Source: Citricoccus muralis (GTDB lineage Bacteria; Actinomycetota; Actinomycetes; Actinomycetales; Micrococcaceae). From it: a stretch of 64,000 nt of DNA. Positions 24,909 to 33,314 of the stretch are shown here, in pieces. Position 1 is the first letter of the stretch, and each line of letters opens with the position of its first letter. The notes under the pieces were generated by a model. It ran no database searches. It was not told the DNA's origin and saw nothing but the letters and a program-made list of their open reading frames with translations. The stretch is taken from the NCBI RefSeq assembly GCF_029637705.1, contig NZ_CP121252.1:2728001-2792000 (forward strand), given 5' to 3'. The position numbers and the translations under genes are program-made.

Positions 24909-25610
24909 ATGATTCTCACCGGCCTCATCCTGGGCACCGTGCTCGATGCGTTCGGGGTCATCTCCCTGGAGGCCAGCACCTTCCCGTGGCTGGGCACCAT
25001 CATCGGCGGATTCATCTTCGGATTCGCCATCGTGCTCGCAGGCGGATGCGCCACCGGTACCTATTACCGTGCCGATGAGGGCCTGGTGGGATCCTGGCTA
25101 GCGCTGATCTTCTACATGATCGGCGCCACCGTGTTCCGCGTCGGACCGCTGTCCGACACCACCGACGGCATCCGATCGATCGAGACGCAGAACGGCTCGT
25201 TCCAGGAGGCGCTGGGCGTGAGCCCCTGGATCTTCGTCGCCATCCTTGTCGCGGTGGTCGCGGTGGCCGCCGCACGCCAGCTGCAGCGGGAGCGTCTGCG
25301 TCCTCGGGTCACCCTGCCCGCGTCGAAGACGGGGCTGGCCCACCTGCTCATCGGTTCCTTCATCGCTGCAAAGGCATCCGATGAGTTCAAGATCCGTGTC
25401 CCTGACGCCCAGACCACGGTGCGCTCGATCATCGGCGGCATCCTCATGGGCTGGGGCGCAGCCTGGGCCGGTGGCTGCACCATCGGCAACGCCATGGTCA
25501 ACACCGCGACCTTCAGCTTCCAGGGCTGGACCGCTCTGCTCTTCATGGTGTTGGGCACCGGCGCCGCAGCGAAGATCTTCATCATGCGCCACCAGGGAAC
25601 CGGCAGCCGT
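24909..25610 (+). pseudogene. Degenerate YeeE/TsuA thiosulfate permease
   Basis: A good ribosome site (GGAGGG) and ATG open a frame starting MILTGLILGTVL like YeeE/YedE (TsuA) thiosulfate channels. It jumps at once to the family's DAFGVI...TFPWLGTIIGGF segment, so about 50 residues, including the first conserved Cys motif (usually RGRFC), are missing in frame. The two later Cys motifs, AGGCATGTYYRADEG and AGGCTIGNAM, are kept. At the 3' side the homology ends around KIFIMRH (about 25593). The frame then runs out of register into the next gene, ending at 25763. Two deletions make function unlikely. Confidence 0.75.
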
Positions 25611-25819
25611 CCACCGACGGCCAGGTCTGCCCCTTCCCCCTGGTGGAGGCCAAGCAGGCCATGGAGCAGCTGCCGGCGGGTGACGAGCTCGTCATCAACT
25701 TCGACTGCACCCAGGCCACCGACTCGCTGCCCGAGTGGGCCGCAGAGAACGGCTACCCGGTGACGGAGTTCGTCAAGCGCGGCGCCGCCGAGTGGTCGAT
25801 CACCGTGCAGAAGCCCTGA
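25610..25819 (+). pseudogene. TusA/TsuB-like sulfur-carrier remnant without start
   Basis: In a frame different from that of the permease, the sequence encodes a TusA-family protein: DGQVCPFPLVEAKQAM with the active-site Cys in CPxP, then ELVINFDCTQATDSLPEWA and ENGYPVTEF, to a TGA at 25817-25819. TusA-like TsuB proteins assist TsuA in thiosulfate uptake and are usually encoded just downstream. No start codon or ribosome site is left; the 5' end was fused to the permease gene by a deletion around 25593-25612. Confidence 0.75.
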
Positions 25820-25878
25820 CCAGAATTGACGAGGCGCCCTGCGGGATACGTGGCGACAGACTCTTCATGACCTTTAGC

Positions 25879-27336
25879 GGCTCTTCGGACATCCGGTGGG
25901 GTCAGGGGATGAGTCCGCCAGCGGCGAGGAGCATTCGGAGCCGGTAGTTGTCGCGGTTGCGGAATCCTCTCGCGAGGCGGCGGTGGAGCTCGATGATCCC
26001 GTTCACGGCCTCGGTGCCGCCGTTGTTCGCGCGGCCGGTGGTGAAGTAGGCCACGAACGCGTCCCGCCAGCGGCGGAGGGTGCGGCCGAGGCGGGCGATC
26101 TCGGGGATCGGGCAGGTGTGGAACGTCTCGACGACCTGCTCGGCGATCCGCCGCCCGGCGGCGAGGTCCTTCTGGTGGTAGGCGGAGCGAAGTTGCTGCG
26201 CGCACTGCCACGCGACGAACACCTCGTCGTGCGCGGGGTCGGCCTCGATCGCGGCGGTGAGCCGTGCTCGCTGTTTCTCGGTGAGGTTCTCCGCGCCGGC
26301 GCGGAGGATGGTCTGGATCCCGTAGAGCGGGTCGCCCTTACGGCCGCGATGCCCGAGAGTGTCTTGCTGGACGCGCCGGCGGACCTCGTCAACGGCGGCG
26401 GTGCCGAGCTTGACGACGTGGAACGCGTCGAGCACCGCGGTGGCGTCCTGCAGCTTGTCGTCGATCGCAGTCTTGTATCCCGCGAACGGATCGAGAGCTG
26501 CCACTCGCACGTTCTTCCGGAACGCGTCGCCACGATCACCGAGCCAGGAGGCATACGCCTTCCCCGATCGGCCCGGGACGAGATCCAGCAGCCGGGCCCG
26601 CGTCTTTCCGTGCTCGTCGCGGGTGAGGTCGACCATCCCGGTCAACTCCTTCGGGCCGCGCTTGCGGGGGTCGACGTGGTGCCAGATGTGCTCGTCGACG
26701 CCGAGCGTGGTGACGTTCTCGAACCGGGTCTCATCGACGGCCAGCTTGACGAGTTCGGGTTCGACGGCCCGCCACACCGTCTTCCACGACGTCCCGAGCT
26801 GCCGGGCCAGGCCCGCGATCGTGGCATGCTCGCGACGCAGCTGCCCGATCGCCCAGCCGATAGCGCGCGTCGTGATCGACCCGCGCCGGGCAACCAGCGA
26901 CGGCAGCTGCTCCGTGAACGTCTTCCGCAGACAGCCCTCGTCGTCGCATCGCCAGACCCGCTGCCGCCACACGATCCGCACCCGGGTCGCTCCGGGCACG
27001 TCATGCAGCACCCGCCGGCGGCGCCCTCGACCTGTCGCGACGACACCGCACGACGGGCACCCGGCAGGCGCGGCGGGGCTCGAGACCGTCACGACCAGCA
27101 GCCCGTCGCGACGGTCGACGTGCTCGACATGAACACCGGGAAGGCCGACCAGCAGGTCACAGCGGGCACACGGACAGCAAGCAGAGCGCGCCGAAGCGCA
27201 CCCCGAAGTAGGGTGAAGCATGTCGAGGTCCTCGGGGTAGATCAGAGAGTTAGCGCTTCTGATCCTCGGGGACCTCGACCCCTACACGCCAACCATCACC
27301 CGGCGAGCCCTACCCCCACCGGATGTCCGAAGAGCC
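25879..27336 (-). mobile_element. ISL3-family insertion sequence, complete
   Basis: The element is 1458 bp, with terminal inverted repeats of about 23 bases starting GGCTCTTCGGACATCCGG at each end. An 8-base target duplication CCTTTAGC lies at 25871-25878 and 27337-27344, the length typical of ISL3. It holds one intact transposase gene. The right end cuts the 3' end of the LysR gene that continues at 27345. Confidence 0.95.
25902..27221 (-). CDS. ISL3-family transposase
   Basis: The 439-residue protein starts with a Cys-pair zinc-binding region (CARCD and CPSCGVVATGRGRRRR), followed by the ISL3 DDE core. Landmarks are VDETRFENVTTLGVDEHIW, a second acidic region around AALDPFAGYKTAI and LDAFHVVKL, and the C-terminal NNGGTEAVNGIIE. 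Length matches the family (about 400-440). The transposase is complete and in a complete element, so mobility is likely. Confidence 0.94.
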   Translation of the reverse strand: MLHPTSGCASARSACCPCARCDLLVGLPGVHVEHVDRRDGLLVVTVSSPAAPAGCPSCGVVATGRGRRRRVLHDVPGATRVRIVWRQRVWRCDDEGCLRKTFTEQLPSLVARRGSITTRAIGWAIGQLRREHATIAGLARQLGTSWKTVWRAVEPELVKLAVDETRFENVTTLGVDEHIWHHVDPRKRGPKELTGMVDLTRDEHGKTRARLLDLVPGRSGKAYASWLGDRGDAFRKNVRVAALDPFAGYKTAIDDKLQDATAVLDAFHVVKLGTAAVDEVRRRVQQDTLGHRGRKGDPLYGIQTILRAGAENLTEKQRARLTAAIEADPAHDEVFVAWQCAQQLRSAYHQKDLAAGRRIAEQVVETFHTCPIPEIARLGRTLRRWRDAFVAYFTTGRANNGGTEAVNGIIELHRRLARGFRNRDNYRLRMLLAAGGLIP

Positions 27337-28192
27337 CCTTTAGCGACCAGTCGATGAACCACCGACTGGCCGCTGACACGGGTTTCACCGGTACGTGCCC
27401 GCGCACCGTCATCGCGAAATCATCGCTGGGAAGCGCATGAATCTCGACGTCCCAACGGTCCACCCACTCGGCCGCCACCGCATCCGGAACGAAAGCAATC
27501 AGTTCCGTACGCGACACCACCGCCGGAATCGACGCGAATCCGGACAAGTGCACGGATCCGCGCACCGGTGGCGGCATGAGTGCTTCCACCAATGTGTGGC
27601 CGGTCGAGCCACGCACCACGACACGCGGCAACTCGACGAGTTCCTCGGTGGACAGCCTCTGCTCCCCGAAGCGACCCTGCCGGGTGACGCAACAATAGTG
27701 TTCCGCACGGAGTACCTCCGAGCGCACGGGACCTGCCAGCGGTGTCGACGAGACGGCCACGTCCAGTTTCCCGGCAACCAAATCCTCCACGACGGTCGCC
27801 GTATTAACGTTCACCACATCCAAACTGCACCCAGGGGCACGCTGGGCCAACACAGCCACCAGCTCCGGTAAGAACACCGCCTGACCGAGGTCCGTCAAGG
27901 CCACCCGGAAAGTGATCTGAGCCGTTGCCGGGTCAAATGAGTGCAGGCTGGTCACCGCGCGTTCCACCTGATCCGTCACTCCGCTGACCTGCTCATAGAG
28001 CTCCACCGCGCCACGTGTCGGCTCGATGCCACGGCCCACCCGGCGGAACAGCTGATCCCCGCTGGCCCGGCGCAGTGTGTTCAACGTCTGCGTCACCGCG
28101 GGCTGTGAGAGCTTCAGCCGCTCCGACGCCGCCGTGACCGAGCCTTCTTCCATCACCGCACAGAACACCCTGATCGCATTCAGATTCACCAT
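27296..28192 (-). CDS. LysR-type regulator, C-terminus replaced by ISL3 end
   Basis: The 298-residue protein has an intact LysR helix-turn-helix (VMEEGSVTAASERLKLSQPAVTQTLNTL in order, residues 14-41) and most of the effector domain. The native frame ends at ...RWFIDWSLK. The last 13 residues (GLFGHPVGVGLAG) and the stop are encoded by the ISL3 terminal repeat. If the IS is removed, the frame continues 23 residues to a TGA at 25800-25802. The gene is divergent from the aldehyde dehydrogenase/benzoylformate decarboxylase operon and is its probable regulator. The tail lies outside the usual co-inducer pocket, so function may survive. Confidence 0.88.
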   Translation of the reverse strand: MVNLNAIRVFCAVMEEGSVTAASERLKLSQPAVTQTLNTLRRASGDQLFRRVGRGIEPTRGAVELYEQVSGVTDQVERAVTSLHSFDPATAQITFRVALTDLGQAVFLPELVAVLAQRAPGCSLDVVNVNTATVVEDLVAGKLDVAVSSTPLAGPVRSEVLRAEHYCCVTRQGRFGEQRLSTEELVELPRVVVRGSTGHTLVEALMPPPVRGSVHLSGFASIPAVVSRTELIAFVPDAVAAEWVDRWDVEIHALPSDDFAMTVRGHVPVKPVSAASRWFIDWSLKGLFGHPVGVGLAG

Positions 28193-28359
28193 CGTTCTCC
28201 CCTCCGCGTGATTCGCGACCGGACTACCATCATTAACGCTATCTTATGGGTCAGGCGCTGAATCTTTATTGGACTTGCGTGATTTGGGTTACCTAGGCTG
28301 TGAGCAACGTCATCGCCCTCGCTTCGAGGGCTCGCGGAATCACAGGAACGAGGCTCCCC

Positions 28360-29865
28360 ATGACCACCACCGCATCCACCACCTCCGCCGTCGAGCTGGC
28401 CGCCAGCGCCATCGAGCAACTGCGCGCGGGCGCGTTCATCGCCGGCGCCTGGAAGGACGGTTCCTCCGAGCGCGAGATCACCATCTCCGCAGCCATCGAC
28501 GGAGCGGTTCTGCGCACGTTCACCGGATGCTCGACGGCTGACGTCGACGCCGCGTATGAAGCAGCCGAGGCCGCTCAGCAGGAATGGGCCGAGCTGCCGC
28601 CGACCGAGCGCACCGCCGTACTGCTGCGCGCCGCCGAGATCTTGGAATCCCGCCGCGACGAGGTCACCGCGTTGTTGCGGGTGGAATCCGGATCCTCCGC
28701 GTTGAAAGCCAACATCGAGGTGAGCTCGGCGATCGGCATCACCCGCGAGGCCGCCACCTTCCCCACCCGCGTACACGGCACCATCCACCCCTCGGTGTTC
28801 CCCGGCAAGGAGAACCGCGTCTACCGCGAGGCCCGTGGTGTTATCGGTGTCATCTCCCCCTGGAACTTCCCGTTGCACCTGTCGATGCGCTCGGTGTCCC
28901 CGGCCCTGGCGCTCGGCAACGCCGTCGTCGTCAAGCCTGCCTCTGACACCGCCTACACCGGCGGGCTGATCATCGCCGAGATCTTCGAAGAAGCCGGCTT
29001 GCCGCAGGGGCTGCTCTCCGTGGTACCCGGGTCCGGTTCTGAGATCGGCGATCACGTGGTCACCCACCGGGTTCCCTCAATGATCTCCTTCACTGGTTCC
29101 ACCCCGGTGGGCCAGCGCGTCGGCTCGCTTGCCGCCCAGGGCCACCTCAAGCATGTTGCTCTGGAGCTCGGCGGCAACGCCCCGTTGGTGGTACTTGACG
29201 ATGCTGACATCGACGGCGCCGTGAACGGCGCTCTGATGGCCAAGTTCCTACACCAGGGCCAGATCTGCATGGCCGCCAACCGCATCATCGTCGACGCGTC
29301 TATCCACGACGAGTTCGTGGAGCGCTTCGTGCAGCGCGCACAGCAGCTTCCCGTGGGCGACACCGCCGACGAGTCGGTGATCATCGGGCCGGTGGCCAAT
29401 GACGATCAGGTCGAGACCGTCTCATCCCTCATCCGCTCCGCCCAGGAGCAGGGCGCACAGCTCGTCACCGAGGGCGGCATCGACGGACGCGTGATCCACC
29501 CGCACATCTTCGCCGGAGTCACCGAGGACATGGAGATCGCCCAGAAGGAGATCTTCGGCCCCGCCATCGGCATCATCAAGGCCCAGGACGAAGCCGACGC
29601 GCTGCGCCTGGCCAATCAGACCGAGTTCGGCCTCTCTTCCGCGGTGTTCACCCGAAATGTCGAGCGCGGGCTGCGCTTCGCCCGCGGCATCCGGGCCGGT
29701 ATGACCCACATCAACGATTCCACGGTCAACGACGAGCCGCACGTGATGTTCGGCGGCGAGAAGAACTCCGGGATCGGCCGTTTCAACGGCGAGCAGGCCA
29801 TCGAGGACTTCACTACGCTGCACTGGATCGGCGTGCGCCAGGAGATGGGCCCGGTCCCGTTCTAA
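28360..29865 (+). CDS. Aldehyde dehydrogenase, benzaldehyde dehydrogenase-like
   Basis: The 501-residue NAD(P)-dependent aldehyde dehydrogenase keeps all catalytic residues: Asn169 (SPWNFP), Lys192, Glu269 (LELGGN) and nucleophile Cys303 (GQICMAANR). The C-terminal HWIGVRQE ending resembles aromatic aldehyde dehydrogenases. The ATG at 28360 after AGGAACGAGG is preferred over a GTG at 28300. It stands directly before a benzoylformate decarboxylase gene, so benzaldehyde to benzoate oxidation is the most likely step. Substituted benzaldehydes or vanillin-like substrates are possible. Confidence 0.88.
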   Translation: MTTTASTTSAVELAASAIEQLRAGAFIAGAWKDGSSEREITISAAIDGAVLRTFTGCSTADVDAAYEAAEAAQQEWAELPPTERTAVLLRAAEILESRRDEVTALLRVESGSSALKANIEVSSAIGITREAATFPTRVHGTIHPSVFPGKENRVYREARGVIGVISPWNFPLHLSMRSVSPALALGNAVVVKPASDTAYTGGLIIAEIFEEAGLPQGLLSVVPGSGSEIGDHVVTHRVPSMISFTGSTPVGQRVGSLAAQGHLKHVALELGGNAPLVVLDDADIDGAVNGALMAKFLHQGQICMAANRIIVDASIHDEFVERFVQRAQQLPVGDTADESVIIGPVANDDQVETVSSLIRSAQEQGAQLVTEGGIDGRVIHPHIFAGVTEDMEIAQKEIFGPAIGIIKAQDEADALRLANQTEFGLSSAVFTRNVERGLRFARGIRAGMTHINDSTVNDEPHVMFGGEKNSGIGRFNGEQAIEDFTTLHWIGVRQEMGPVPF

Positions 29866-29930
29866 ACGGCGTCACCAGCATCCACCACCTTTACCTGACT
29901 GACCGGCACCGATCCGTAGAGGACTCCACC

Positions 29931-31535
29931 ATGACCGACACCGACCGTACCGTGCTCGACAGCACCCTCGACGTTTTCCAAGCCCACGGCCTGACCACCA
30001 TCTTCGGCAACCCGGGCTCCAACGAGCTGCCGTTCTTGGCGGGACTGGACGAGAACTTCGACTTCGTGTTGGGTCTGCACGAGCAGGTGGTGCTCGGCAT
30101 GGCGGAAGGCTACTCACGCGCCACCGGCGGACCGGCCCTGGTCAACCTGCACGCGGCCTCGGGCAGCGGCAATGCCATGGGTGCGCTCACCAACGCCGCC
30201 TATGGGCAGACGCCGCTGGTGATCCTCGCCGGTCAGCAGGTACGGTCCACGGTCGGACAGGAGACGATGCTGGCGAACGTGAACGCCACAGCGCTGCCGG
30301 CTCCGCTGGTCAAGCACGCCCATGAGCCTCTGTCACCGCAGGACGTGCCGCGCGCCCTGTCGCAGGCGATCTTCGAGGCCACTACCGCTCCCTCGGGTCC
30401 GGTCTACGTCTCGGTGCCCCTGGACGACTGGGATCGACCTGCCTCCGACGACGACGCGCTGCTCACCGAACGCACCGTGGTCAGCTCCGGTCAGCTCACG
30501 GCGGACATCGCCGATCACCTGATCCAGGCGATCGGTGATGCCGGACGCCTGGCCTTGGTGGTCGGCCCCCAGCTGGACGCTGCCGCGGTGCGCGATCACG
30601 GGGTCATGGACGCCGCCGTGCAATTGGCTGAGAAGACCGATGCGTCAGTGTTCGTGGCGCCGTCACCGAACCGCGCCCCGTTCCCCACCACGCATCCCAA
30701 TTTCGAGGGCGTGCTGGTGCCGGGGGTGAAGTCGGTGCGCGACCGGCTCGCTGACTACGACACAGTGCTGGTCCTGGGCGCCGCCGTGTTCCGGTACCAC
30801 CGGTGGGAGCCCAGCAACTACCTCACCGCCGGCACCCGGGTGCTGCACGTGACCGAAGATCCCAGCGAAGCCGCCCGCGCCCCCTTCGGCGAGGCCGTGG
30901 TGGCCGACGTCGCAGCAGCGGTCCGCACCCTCGCCGCCGGCGTCAGCGACGGGGGAACCCGCCGTGGCGAGCCCGGCTCCCGCACCCTGCCCGCCGCCCA
31001 CACCTCGGAGGAGGGCATGACCGGCACCGAGATCCTAGAGGTGCTCAACCAGCACGTCGATGAGACGGTCACCTACATCAACGAGACCACCACCCTGGAT
31101 CTCGAATACATCGAGCGGATCGCCATTGACCGCCCCGGGATGTACCACTTCCCGGCCTCCGGTGGCCTGGGCTTCGGCCTGCCAGTGGCGGTGGGGTACG
31201 CCCTCGGCGCCCCGGAGAAGACCGTGGTGGCCACCATCGGGGACGGCTCCGCAAACTTCGGCATCACTGCCCTCTACACCGCCGCCCAGCGCGGCACCCG
31301 CACGATTTTCATCATCGTGAACAACAGCGGCTACGGGGCCCTCTCCGGTTTCGCCCAGCGCATGGGGGTTCCCGACACCCCCGGCCTGGAGGTCCCCGGC
31401 ATCGACTTCGTCTCCATCGCCGAAGGCTACGGTGTGCCCGCCCAGCGGGTGGACAACCGCCAGGACTTCGACGCCGCCTACACCCGCGCCCTCGCTGCCG
31501 AGGGCCCCGTCCTCATCGACGTCCGCATCGTCTGA
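29931..31535 (+). CDS. mdlC: Benzoylformate decarboxylase (ThDP enzyme)
   Basis: The 534-residue thiamine-diphosphate enzyme has every active-site residue known from Pseudomonas benzoylformate decarboxylase, in the right order. Ser30 lies in FGNPGSNELPF, Glu51 in LHEQVV, His74 in NLHAASG, and the second His (290) in FRYHRW. The ThDP/Mg motif GDGSANFG...NNSGYG is present. It splits phenylglyoxylate to benzaldehyde and CO2, which the preceding dehydrogenase can oxidise. No mandelate dehydrogenase is in the window. It lies in one operon with the dehydrogenase (65-base gap) and a TRAP transporter (56-base gap). Confidence 0.9.
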   Translation: MTDTDRTVLDSTLDVFQAHGLTTIFGNPGSNELPFLAGLDENFDFVLGLHEQVVLGMAEGYSRATGGPALVNLHAASGSGNAMGALTNAAYGQTPLVILAGQQVRSTVGQETMLANVNATALPAPLVKHAHEPLSPQDVPRALSQAIFEATTAPSGPVYVSVPLDDWDRPASDDDALLTERTVVSSGQLTADIADHLIQAIGDAGRLALVVGPQLDAAAVRDHGVMDAAVQLAEKTDASVFVAPSPNRAPFPTTHPNFEGVLVPGVKSVRDRLADYDTVLVLGAAVFRYHRWEPSNYLTAGTRVLHVTEDPSEAARAPFGEAVVADVAAAVRTLAAGVSDGGTRRGEPGSRTLPAAHTSEEGMTGTEILEVLNQHVDETVTYINETTTLDLEYIERIAIDRPGMYHFPASGGLGFGLPVAVGYALGAPEKTVVATIGDGSANFGITALYTAAQRGTRTIFIIVNNSGYGALSGFAQRMGVPDTPGLEVPGIDFVSIAEGYGVPAQRVDNRQDFDAAYTRALAAEGPVLIDVRIV

Positions 31536-31591
31536 CGACACCACCACCCAATTCATCTCATTGCTCACGCAACTCACCTCAAGGACACATC

Positions 31592-32710
31592 ATGGCCACT
31601 TCATCACTACGCAGCACCCGCCGCTTCGCTTCCTCCGTGGCAGCGCTCAGCGTCACCGTACTCGCTCTCGGTCTCACCGCTTGCGGGGAGTCCGAAGGCG
31701 GCGGCACCGAGTCCATCGAACTCAATGTCGCGTCCTGGGCCACCCCAGGCAGTGTTTCAGAGGAGATGGGCAACTGGTGGTATGAGCAGGTTGAAGAACG
31801 CTCGGATGGGCGTATCACCTTCAACATCGACGCAGCAGACTCTCTCTGCAGCGCTTCCGAGATCCCGGAGTGCGTGCGCGACGGTCGCGCTGATCTGGGG
31901 CAGTCCCTCACGGACTACGCTTCACAGCTGTTTCCTCAGGCCACCATCTCCAGCATCCCGTTCCTGAACAACAACAGCGAGGCCGTCACCCAGGCCGTCT
32001 ACGATCTGAGCCAGGAGCACGAGGGCGCGGCCGCGCTCTGGGAGCAAAACGGCCTGCACCCCATCGCCCATGTGCCCCCGGGTCGTCTGCTGCTTGGTGG
32101 TCACACCGATCTTGCCTCGATCGACGACCTGCAGAACCTACGACTGCGCATGGCCGGCCAGTACGCCCAGCATGCCGTTGACGCCATCGGCGTCAACTCC
32201 GTAACACTGACCGCACCGGAGACCTACGAGGGTCTCGAGCGTGGCATTGCCGACGCCGCCGCGTTCCCTCTGGACGGAACGATCACCTATCAGCTCAAGG
32301 ATGTTCTTCCTGAGTGGACCGACCCGGGGGTAGGCACCTACACGACCATTGGCATGTGGATGAACAAGGAAGTTTACGACTCCCTGGACGACGAACTCCG
32401 CAGCATCGTCGACGAGGTCACGGAGGAGTTCAACCGAGAGCACGCTCAGCGGATCTTCACCGAGGTCACCGCCGAGCAGTGCGACGCCCTGCTCGAAGAC
32501 ATCGGCGATTTGCGCCAATGGGATGAATCCGAAACCGCACGCTGGGCTGACGCACTCGGCAACAGCCTCGAGGATCGCTGGGTCGAGGACGCCGAACGTG
32601 ACGGGCTTGAAGGTGCTGCCGACTATCTGGCCGCGTACAAGGAGAAGCTCGACACCTTCGAGGGTCAGGTCCGCGAAGACCCGGCCATCGAATGCGCTGG
32701 ACGAAGCTGA
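31592..32710 (+). CDS. dctP: TRAP transporter solute-binding lipoprotein (DctP family)
   Basis: The 372-residue protein has a signal with lipobox LGLTAC-GE and then the DctP pattern: LNVASWATPGSVSEEMGNWWYEQVEERSDGRI, and in the middle NLRLRMAGQYA, where the conserved Arg that binds the ligand carboxylate is expected. TRAP systems import carboxylates using a sodium gradient. Here, next to benzoylformate decarboxylase, the likely ligand is an aryl 2-oxo- or 2-hydroxyacid (phenylglyoxylate or mandelate-like). This assignment is from context only. Confidence 0.92.
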   Translation: MATSSLRSTRRFASSVAALSVTVLALGLTACGESEGGGTESIELNVASWATPGSVSEEMGNWWYEQVEERSDGRITFNIDAADSLCSASEIPECVRDGRADLGQSLTDYASQLFPQATISSIPFLNNNSEAVTQAVYDLSQEHEGAAALWEQNGLHPIAHVPPGRLLLGGHTDLASIDDLQNLRLRMAGQYAQHAVDAIGVNSVTLTAPETYEGLERGIADAAAFPLDGTITYQLKDVLPEWTDPGVGTYTTIGMWMNKEVYDSLDDELRSIVDEVTEEFNREHAQRIFTEVTAEQCDALLEDIGDLRQWDESETARWADALGNSLEDRWVEDAERDGLEGAADYLAAYKEKLDTFEGQVREDPAIECAGRS

Positions 32711-32750
32711 CCCACATCGTTCCCATTGAGCCCACTGAATTCAGGTCATC

Positions 32751-33314
32751 ATGTCTACGACTCGCACACATGAACGTGGCAGCGTGCTCAGGTGTGCCGG
32801 GATGTTCATCTCGGCACCTCTGGCAGCGCTGGCCTCCATCTCCACTCTGATCATCATGGTCGCCGTGACCATTGATGTGGTTTCGCGCAATTTCCTCGGC
32901 AGGTCAGTACCTGGACTCTTGGAAATGAGCGAAACGGCACTTGTGGCCACGGTTTTCCTCGGCCTCGCCTATGCGGGCGCCACCAACGCCCACGTTGCTG
33001 TTGATCTGCTCACGGATCGGTTTCCGCAGGCTTTCGCTCGCCGGTTCGCCGGGGTCGTCTGGTTGCTGGCATCGGGGATGGTGCTCTGGTATGTACTAGC
33101 CACCCTGGATCGAGCGCTGCAGAGTACCTCCTCGCGGGAGATCAGCCAGGGTCTGATGCAGTGGCCCCTGTGGCCTTCCCGCTGGCTGGTGGTGATCGGC
33201 TTCGCCACCTTCCTCCTCATCGCCCTGATCAACGCTGCCCTGTCCTTCATGAACGAGCCGCTGCTCGGCGAGGACGAGGACACCACTCTCGAGACCAAGG
33301 ACATCCCCTCATGA
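32751..33314 (+). CDS. dctQ: TRAP transporter small permease (DctQ family)
   Basis: The 187-residue protein has four predicted membrane segments and the DctQ pattern around IDVVSRNFLGRSVPGLLEMSETALVATVFLGLAYAG. It bridges DctP and DctM. The gene starts 40 bases after dctP, and its stop overlaps the dctM start in ATGA. Confidence 0.92.
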   Translation: MSTTRTHERGSVLRCAGMFISAPLAALASISTLIIMVAVTIDVVSRNFLGRSVPGLLEMSETALVATVFLGLAYAGATNAHVAVDLLTDRFPQAFARRFAGVVWLLASGMVLWYVLATLDRALQSTSSREISQGLMQWPLWPSRWLVVIGFATFLLIALINAALSFMNEPLLGEDEDTTLETKDIPS

